The notes under the pieces: generated by a model
Databases searched by the model: none
Seen by the model: the letters and a program-made list of their open reading frames with translations, nothing else
What the model was told of the DNA's origin: nothing
DNA from: an uncultured Clostridia bacterium
GTDB lineage: Bacteria; Bacillota; Clostridia; Oscillospirales; CAG-272
NCBI GenBank assembly: GCA_905235755.1
Contig: CAJONA010000046.1
Span: 1 to 11,130 of the forward strand
DNA: 11,130 nt
Reading direction: 5' to 3'
Part shown: in pieces, positions 6,731-11,130 of the stretch
How positions within the stretch are numbered: position 1 is the first letter of the stretch
Layout of the letters: each line of letters opens with the position of its first letter
Program-made: the position numbers and the translations under genes

Positions 6731-7179
6731 ACAGCATGAAAAATTTGTTGTTTGTCTGTGACCTCAACGTTTGCCGCTCTCAAATGGCGCAGGCAATAGT
6801 AAACGAGGTGTACGGGAGCGACCATCATGCGGACTCGGCGGGGCTTTACGCATCGTACGGACGCCCGATGATATACGATGCCAAAGCGGCGCTCATCAGG
6901 AACGGATATGACGAAAAGAAACTGCGCGCGCAGGTGTCAAAGCCGCTGACTATCGAGCTTATACGCGAAAGCGACGTCGTCGTCGGCGTCACATCGAAGC
7001 ACGCTGACGAAATAAGAATGAGGTTTCCCGAATTTGCCGACAAAATAACGACTTTTGACATCGGCATAAGTCCGCCCGCGGACTATGATGCGGACTCGTA
7101 TGACGAATGCTTTTACGCTTTGTGCCGCGAGATAGAAAAATTGCTTTGTCCGGACGGTTCAAAATGGAGATCGAAATAA
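6727..7179 (+). CDS. Divergent low-molecular-weight protein phosphatase (LMW-PTP fold)
   Basis: The 150-residue protein matches the LMW-PTP/arsenate reductase-like fold, whose members remove phosphate from tyrosine or arginine residues. The P-loop CDLNVCRS keeps the catalytic C-X5-R-S frame (Cys11, Arg17, Ser18) but departs from the usual CTGNTCRS at several places. The segment ESDVVVGVTSKHADEIRMRF fits the family core. Near the C-terminus, where the family normally has Asp-Pro with the general-acid aspartate, the sequence is DIGISPPADYDADSY, with Ser115 next to the proline; nearby acids (Asp111, Asp119, Asp121) might substitute. It may be a regulatory phosphatase (YwlE-like or tyrosine-specific) or a protein with altered activity. 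The ATG at 6727 overlaps the mrp stop; Met4 at 6736 is an alternative start. Its 3' end overlaps rimI by 16 bases. Confidence 0.8.
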   Translation: MNSMKNLLFVCDLNVCRSQMAQAIVNEVYGSDHHADSAGLYASYGRPMIYDAKAALIRNGYDEKKLRAQVSKPLTIELIRESDVVVGVTSKHADEIRMRFPEFADKITTFDIGISPPADYDADSYDECFYALCREIEKLLCPDGSKWRSK

Positions 7180-7637
7180 GACGTGCGACAGAGGCGGACC
7201 TCGCCGCCGTTTTATCGCTTTGGCAAAGATGCTATTCGATCCCGTGGAGCGAAACGGCGATAAGGAATGAGTTGTTCGACGAAGGTTCGGATCTCCTTGT
7301 CGCAACGCTTGACGGCTCTTTTGCCGGTTATGCGCTGATGAAGGGAACGGTTGACGCCGGCGAGCTTTGCAACATCGCAGTTGAACAGGATCTTCGTCGC
7401 GGCGGCGCGGGACGGGCGCTCGTTTGCGGACTTGCTGCGGAGGCGGTGCGGCGCGGCTATGACGCGATATATCTTGAAGTGCGCGCGTCGAATACGGCGG
7501 CGATAGCTCTGTATGAAAGCGTCGGGTTCGTTCGCGCAGGCGAGAGGAAAAACTACTACCGCGCGCCTCGTGAGGACGCGCTGCTTTATAATTATTATTT
7601 GAAGAAAGACGACAGAAATGAAGATACTCAGCATTGA
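7164..7637 (+). CDS. rimI: Ribosomal protein S18-alanine N-acetyltransferase, RimI type
   Basis: GNAT acetyltransferase of 157 residues. The acetyl-CoA pyrophosphate-binding motif is RRGGAG (78-83), following the beta-strand CNIAVEQDLR. Glu105 in YLEVRASN and Tyr117 in ALYESVGF correspond to the general base and acid known for Salmonella RimI (Glu103 and Tyr115, same spacing), and the C-terminal ERKNYYRAPREDALLY block is typical. RimI acetylates the N-terminus of ribosomal protein S18 in enterobacteria; in Clostridia it is commonly found beside tsaD, as here. The ATG at 7164 lies inside the phosphatase gene; a longer in-frame start at 7107 would add 19 atypical residues and is rejected. The last 20 bases overlap tsaD, so coupling is likely. 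The usual partners tsaE and tsaB are not next to it. Confidence 0.9.
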   Translation: MEIEIRRATEADLAAVLSLWQRCYSIPWSETAIRNELFDEGSDLLVATLDGSFAGYALMKGTVDAGELCNIAVEQDLRRGGAGRALVCGLAAEAVRRGYDAIYLEVRASNTAAIALYESVGFVRAGERKNYYRAPREDALLYNYYLKKDDRNEDTQH

Positions 7638-8631
7638 AAGTTCCTGCGACGAAACGTCGGCGGCGGTGCTCGCTTTTGACGGCGACGGCAAGGCGACCGT
7701 TCTGTCAAACATCGTCGCGTCGCAAATAGATATACACGCGCGCTACGGCGGAGTGGTGCCGGAGATAGCGAGCCGCGCGCATGCCGAAGCGGTGTCGAAG
7801 ATAACGTATGACGCGCTTGAAGAAGCGGCGTGCAAAATCGATGACATCGACGCCGTCGCCGTTACGGCGGAGCCGGGACTCATCGGAGCGCTGCTTGTCG
7901 GCGTGAATTTTGCAAAGGCGCTCGCGTACTCAAATAAAAAACCGCTCATAGCGGTCAACCATATACGCGGACATATAGCGGCGAACTACATCACACATAA
8001 AGACTTAAAACCGCCGTTCCTCGCGCTCGTCGCGTCGGGCGGGCATACATCTATTATAAAAGTATCCGACTACCGCGATATGCAGGTGATAGGCGGGACG
8101 CGCGACGACGCGCTCGGCGAAGCGTTCGACAAGGTCGCGCGCGTGCTCGGAATTAATTATCCAGGCGGCGCGGAACTTGACAGACTCGCATATAAGGGCA
8201 CGCCGTGTATAAAGCTGCCGAGCGCGGCGATACACGACGATACGCTCGATTTTTCATTTTCCGGTATAAAGACGGCGGTGTTGAACTACATAAATTCCGC
8301 CGAGCAAAAAGGGGAGCGGATATCACGCGAGGACGTCGCCGCGAGCTTTGTCGAAGCGGCGGTGTCGTCTGTCATAAAAAAACTCGACGATGCACTGAAA
8401 AGATATCCGGAACTCGACAAGATCGCGCTCGCGGGCGGCGTTGCGGCGAATTCGCATCTGCGCGCGGCGCTCGAAAAATTCTGCCGCGAGAGGGGCGTCG
8501 CGCTGTACATGCCGGAGCTCAAATACTGCGGCGACAACGCCGCGATGATAGGCAGCGCGGCGTACTTTGAATATGTGGCGGAAAACTTTTCGGACACGGG
8601 ACTGAACGCGTCCGCGACGGCGGATATTTGA
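7618..8631 (+). CDS. tsaD: tRNA N6-adenosine threonylcarbamoyltransferase
   Basis: Transfers the threonylcarbamoyl group from TC-AMP to A37 of ANN-decoding tRNAs (t6A), working with TsaB and TsaE in bacteria. The 337-residue protein is full length and of the ASKHA fold: ESSCDETSAAV at the N-terminus, the metal-binding HIRGH (His115, His119), ASGGHTS, GEAFDKVARVLG, LDFSFSGIKTAV, LAGGVAANS and the third metal ligand Asp306 in CGDNAAMIG. Every active-site motif I know is present. The ATG overlaps the rimI end by 20 bases and has no strong ribosome site, which suggests translational coupling. The gene ends before a 374-base AT-rich gap with no convincing GC-rich terminator; only a weak AT stem (8635-8642 with 8667-8674) is seen. 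Confidence 0.97.
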   Translation: MKILSIESSCDETSAAVLAFDGDGKATVLSNIVASQIDIHARYGGVVPEIASRAHAEAVSKITYDALEEAACKIDDIDAVAVTAEPGLIGALLVGVNFAKALAYSNKKPLIAVNHIRGHIAANYITHKDLKPPFLALVASGGHTSIIKVSDYRDMQVIGGTRDDALGEAFDKVARVLGINYPGGAELDRLAYKGTPCIKLPSAAIHDDTLDFSFSGIKTAVLNYINSAEQKGERISREDVAASFVEAAVSSVIKKLDDALKRYPELDKIALAGGVAANSHLRAALEKFCRERGVALYMPELKYCGDNAAMIGSAAYFEYVAENFSDTGLNASATADI

Positions 8632-8682
8632 CGGAAAAATTCATCGGATCCTATAAAATTAACGGCGAATTTTTGTTGCATA

Positions 8683-8777
8683 TTTTTCGACATTTTTCAG
8701 CATACAAATGTATAATTTTTTATAATATCCAATAAAAATATTTTCCACATTTTGTGGAAACGAAAAATGTCGAAAAA
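8683..8777. repeat. 16-bp perfect inverted repeat around the DnaA-box pair
   Basis: TTTTTCGACATTTTTC (8683-8698) is repeated as its exact reverse complement GAAAAATGTCGAAAAA (8762-8777). The 63 bases between them hold the AT-rich tract, a degenerate ATAC-AAAT-GTAT repeat (8702-8713) and the paired DnaA boxes, whose right member touches the right arm. Confidence 0.8.
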
Positions 8778-8918
8778 AATGAAAAAAGTGTCAAAACATA
8801 GCCAAAACAAGAAAAAAACGGCTCATTTTTGTGGAAAACCGTGTTGATAATGTGGATAACAAATCGGATTTTTTGCACAGTTTGATGTGGAAAACGCTGT
8901 TATAAAGTCGTTTTCCGT

Positions 8919-8946
8919 ATGACATTTGTGTAAAAAAATGTAAAAT
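8919..8946 (+). promoter_or_regulatory. Possible promoter for dnaD-dnaC
   Basis: ATGACA (8919-8924), 16-base spacer, TAAAAT (8941-8946). It is plausible but weak. The nearest DnaA-like box (8886-8894) lies 25 bases upstream of the -35, a position where bound DnaA could affect transcription. Confidence 0.35.
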
Positions 8947-9005
8947 AATGAAACGCAATTTTACTAATAAATCATCGAGAAAATAAGAGCTTTTGAGGTG
9001 TGTAT

Positions 9006-9935
9006 ATGATCAAGTTGAAATACGGTTCGTCGGTCGTTTCCCTGCCGGGAGAGGTGAGCCGAAAAATAGGCGAAGCGACGGAAGCGGATCTGCGCGTCAT
9101 AGTCGCGATAGCGAGCGGCATAGTCGATGAGGACGAACTGTCGTCGACCTGCAAAATATCAAAAGAAGAAACGGCGCGCACGCTTTCGTTTTGGCGCGGC
9201 GCGGGCGTCATCGAGGACGCGGCTCAAAAGAAGTACAAGTCGTCGCCATCCGACGAAGCGCCGCGCGTATATACGGGCGACGAGATCTCGCAGATATGCG
9301 ACGAAGACGGGACGATAGACAGCCTTATAAACAAGTGCCGCGAGATACTCGAAAGCCGCGTATTCACGCACGCCGACGCGAGCTCGGTTATATATATGCG
9401 GCGCGATCTCGGGCTCGATCCCGAGTACATCATCCTGCTTTGCTCGCATTACGCAAAGCGAGAGCGTATAACGCTCCGCTTTATCGAGAAAAAAGCCATC
9501 GCGCTTTACGACGACGGCATCCGCACGATATCGGCGCTCGAACAGTATCTGGCGGATGAGACAAAACGCCAAGGCACCGAATATCTCGTTCGGCAGCTTT
9601 TCGGGCTCGGCGAGCGAGCGCTCGTCCCGAGAGAGAGGGAGTACATATCGAACTGGACGCTGAAATGGAATATGTCGGAGGATATGATCCGCCGCGCGTA
9701 TGAGGAAACGGTTGCGAACACGGAGCGTCCGACGCTCGCATACGCGAACGCGATACTTAAAAATTGGCACGAGGCGGGCATATCGAGCGCGGAGCAGGCC
9801 GACGCGCAGAAGACAGAACACAAAAACAAGACTCAAAAGAAGCAAAAAAAGAACAAGGCCGATCCGGGCTTCGACCTTGACGAATTTTTCGATCTTGCGA
9901 TCGCGCGCGGTCATGGAAACGACGGCAACAAGTAA
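9006..9935 (+). CDS. dnaD: DnaD-family primosome protein
   Basis: Replication-initiation protein of the DnaD/DnaB family, which remodels DNA at origins and helps load the replicative helicase in low-GC Gram-positives. The 309-residue protein has an N-terminal winged-helix-like region (about 1-75) and then two DnaD C-terminal (DDBH2) units: about 105-180 (LINKCREIL to ISALEQYL) and 192-262, the second ending in the diagnostic YANAILKNWHEAGI. A Lys-rich linker (267-286) and the tail FDLDEFFDLAIARG follow, as in other Clostridia DnaD proteins. A GTG at 9000 is in frame but only 1 base after the GAGG ribosome site (8995-8998); the ATG at 9006, 7 bases away, is chosen. It is followed 12 bases later by the helicase loader gene, a usual pairing, and preceded by the DnaA-box cluster. 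Confidence 0.9.
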   Translation: MIKLKYGSSVVSLPGEVSRKIGEATEADLRVIVAIASGIVDEDELSSTCKISKEETARTLSFWRGAGVIEDAAQKKYKSSPSDEAPRVYTGDEISQICDEDGTIDSLINKCREILESRVFTHADASSVIYMRRDLGLDPEYIILLCSHYAKRERITLRFIEKKAIALYDDGIRTISALEQYLADETKRQGTEYLVRQLFGLGERALVPREREYISNWTLKWNMSEDMIRRAYEETVANTERPTLAYANAILKNWHEAGISSAEQADAQKTEHKNKTQKKQKKNKADPGFDLDEFFDLAIARGHGNDGNK

Positions 9936-9947
9936 AGGAGAAAAAAT

Positions 9948-10931
9948 ATGCCTTACAGCGATGATAACTACAAGATAGTGTCGGCGGCTTTTTCGGCGAA
10001 GAAGCTGAAAGCGGAAAAGGATGCGGACGACCGCCGCGCCGAGCTTTATAAAAAATTCCCGCGCGTAAAGGAGCTCGACGACGCGATAAGCAAAACGGGA
10101 ATGAAGATATTTTCCGAGGCGATGAAAGGCAAGGACGGACTAAATGAGCGGATCGAGCGCATAAAGACAGAGACAGACGAGCTCATGGACGCGCGCCGCG
10201 CCATACTTGTTTCCGTCGGATATGACGAGGATTACGATCTGCCGAAATACGAATGTGAAAAATGTCAGGACACGGGGTACGACAAAAGCGGCAAGATGTG
10301 CGAATGTATGTGCCGTGCGCTGACAATGGCGGGCTTTGAAAGCTCGGGAATGGCAAGCCTCATATCAAAGCAGGATTTTGACAATTTTTCGCTCGATTAT
10401 TATTTTGGCGACGACAGGGAAGCGATGAAGAAAAATCTCGACAGAGCGCGCGATTTTGCCGTGAGTTTTTTAAACGGCACATCGAGGGGACGCAATATGC
10501 TCTTTATGGGTACGACGGGGCTCGGCAAGACGCATCTTTCGAGCGCCGTCGCAAAAGCGGCTATCGAAGCGGGATGCGACGTCGTATACGAGAGCGCGCA
10601 GAACATATTTTCCGATTTTGAGTATGAGCGCTTTTCGCGCTCGTACGGCGACAGATCGCCGTCGAAAACGGACAAGTATTTTTCGTGCGACCTGCTTATC
10701 ATCGACGACCTCGGAACGGAGGTGTCAAATCAGTTCACCGTATCGTGCCTTTATAATTTGATGAACACGCGAATAGTGTCGGAAAAAAGTATGCTCATCT
10801 CGACAAACGTAAACAAAGAGGAGATTCTCGAAAGGTATTCCGATCGCATATTGTCGCGGCTGTTCGGCGAATTTGAGATATGCGTATTCAGCGGCAAAGA
10901 CGTAAGAAGTCAGAAACTGAAAAAGAAATGA
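9948..10931 (+). CDS. dnaC: DnaC/DnaI-type helicase loader (AAA+ ATPase)
   Basis: AAA+ ATPase that loads the replicative helicase onto single-stranded DNA. The 327-residue protein starts with a helical, charged region (1-95), then a Zn-binding cysteine cluster (Cys103, Cys106, Cys118, Cys120, Cys122) as in DnaI, then the ATPase core: Walker A GTTGLGKTH (188-196), Walker B LLIIDDLG (249-256), sensor I LISTN (283-287) and the RILSRL arginine-finger motif (Arg300, Arg304). IS21 helper ATPases (IstB) share this core, but no transposase is present, and the zinc cluster and the dnaD neighbour favour a chromosomal loader. AAAGGAG 7 bases before the ATG gives a strong start. It forms an operon with dnaD (12-base gap) and ends at a strong terminator. 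The symbol could equally be dnaI. Confidence 0.93.
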   Translation: MPYSDDNYKIVSAAFSAKKLKAEKDADDRRAELYKKFPRVKELDDAISKTGMKIFSEAMKGKDGLNERIERIKTETDELMDARRAILVSVGYDEDYDLPKYECEKCQDTGYDKSGKMCECMCRALTMAGFESSGMASLISKQDFDNFSLDYYFGDDREAMKKNLDRARDFAVSFLNGTSRGRNMLFMGTTGLGKTHLSSAVAKAAIEAGCDVVYESAQNIFSDFEYERFSRSYGDRSPSKTDKYFSCDLLIIDDLGTEVSNQFTVSCLYNLMNTRIVSEKSMLISTNVNKEEILERYSDRILSRLFGEFEICVFSGKDVRSQKLKKK

Positions 10932-10937
10932 GAAATA

Positions 10938-10967
10938 CGGGCGGCATTGTGCCGCCCGAGTTTTTTT
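10938..10967 (+). terminator. Intrinsic terminator after the helicase loader
   Basis: A 9-bp GC-rich stem, CGGGCGGCA/TGCCGCCCG, with a TTG loop (10938-10958) is followed by AG and seven T residues. It starts 7 bases after the stop codon and closes the dnaD-dnaC unit. Confidence 0.92.
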
Positions 10968-10968
10968 C

Positions 10969-11130
10969 TATCGCATGCAACTTCCTCGTATGCGACGCTT
11001 TTCTCGCACCGCACGTATTTCTCGCGCCGTGCGCGAGGGGCTTATGTACTTTTTCTTTCAGCGCGAAAGAAAAAGTACGAAAAAGAACGCTTGACGGTTT
11101 GCACATATTCGGCGATTCCGTGTCGCTTCC
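10969..11130. repeat. Hairpin repeats at the right end, related to the left end
   Basis: No credible gene. Hairpins follow one another: TCGCATGC/GTATGCGA (10971-10978 with 10988-10995, one G-U), CTCGCGC-CGT-GCGCGAG (11021-11037), and a perfect 14-bp-arm hairpin GTACTTTTTCTTTC-AGCGC-GAAAGAAAAAGTAC (11046-11078). At 11109-11127 the reverse complement of 114-132 begins and is cut by the window end. The stretch 11046-11127, reverse complemented, aligns with 114-196 almost end to end. A 23-base identical segment is also shared in direct orientation between 301-323 and 11051-11073. Confidence 0.8.

Larger units (their letters stand above)
8632..9005. other. AT-rich gap with DnaA-box cluster (possible oriC or DnaA-regulated region)
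   Basis: No gene. Five DnaA-box-like 9-mers are seen: TTTTCCACA at 8741-8749, TGTGGAAAC at 8753-8761, TGTGGAAAA at 8830-8838, a perfect TGTGGATAA at 8851-8859 and TGTGGAAAA at 8886-8894. Against TTATCCACA, one matches fully, three differ by one base and one by two. The first two form a perfect inverted repeat, TTTCCACA-TTT-TGTGGAAA (8742-8760). Just before them, 8701-8745 has only 6 G or C in 45 bases, fitting a DNA unwinding element. A 16-bp inverted repeat flanks this core. The next two genes are dnaD and the helicase loader. dnaA itself is not in the window, so the region may be an origin, part of a bipartite origin, or a DnaA-controlled promoter. Confidence 0.6.

Noticed and set aside
8635..8674. 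Terminator for tsaD (AAAAATTC with GAATTTTT)
   Set aside because: The stem is almost all A-T with a 24-base loop; too weak to call.
9159..9914. 251-residue open frame on the minus strand inside dnaD
   Set aside because: Arg-rich shadow frame; the plus strand gives a clear DnaD protein with a ribosome site.
9948..10931. IstB-like ATPase as a sign of an IS21 element
   Set aside because: No IstA transposase or terminal inverted repeats; the zinc cysteine cluster and preceding dnaD point to a chromosomal helicase loader.

Overview
The window looks like a piece of a Bacillota chromosome, most likely an uncultured gut or rumen Clostridia (Oscillospirales-like). The reasons are a DnaD-type primosome protein followed by a DnaI/DnaC-type helicase loader, good AAGGAG ribosome binding sites, a short Clostridia-style Mrp with a Cys-rich N-terminus, and GC-rich genes separated by very AT-rich gaps. 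The genus cannot be named from the sequence alone.

Layout. Positions 1-358 hold no gene and consist of a chain of short hairpin repeats. Positions 422-3041 encode an alpha-L-rhamnosidase (GH78) broken near its C-terminus by a +1 frameshift at about 2699. A convergent gap (3042-3242) holds a terminator for each direction and two perfect inverted repeats. On the minus strand, 3243-4205 is a KDPG/KHG aldolase fused to a glyoxalase-like (VOC) domain. A divergent promoter region (4206-4355) separates it from uxaC, uronate isomerase (4356-5801). Four close or overlapping plus-strand genes follow: mrp, a divergent low-molecular-weight phosphatase, rimI and tsaD (5873-8631). A 374-base AT-rich gap (8632-9005) carries five DnaA-box-like sites and a 16-bp inverted repeat. 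It leads into dnaD and a dnaC/dnaI-type loader, which end at a strong terminator. The window closes with more hairpin repeats related, in inverted orientation, to those at the start.

How the genes work together. Rhamnosidase, uronate isomerase and KDPG aldolase fit breakdown of rhamnose- and uronate-containing plant polysaccharide (pectin, rhamnogalacturonan). Rhamnosidase releases rhamnose, UxaC isomerises galacturonate or glucuronate, and the aldolase splits the final 2-keto-3-deoxy-6-phospho sugar acid. The enzymes between UxaC and the aldolase (reductase, dehydratase, KDG kinase) and the transporters are not in the window. The second block is housekeeping: Fe-S cluster handling (Mrp), protein acetylation (RimI) and tRNA t6A synthesis (TsaD). 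The third block is replication initiation.

I did not find a clearly new multi-gene system. The parts most worth a second look are the DnaA-box cluster before dnaD, the TTATAC-N4-GTATAA inverted repeats around the uronate genes, and the hairpin repeat family at both window ends.
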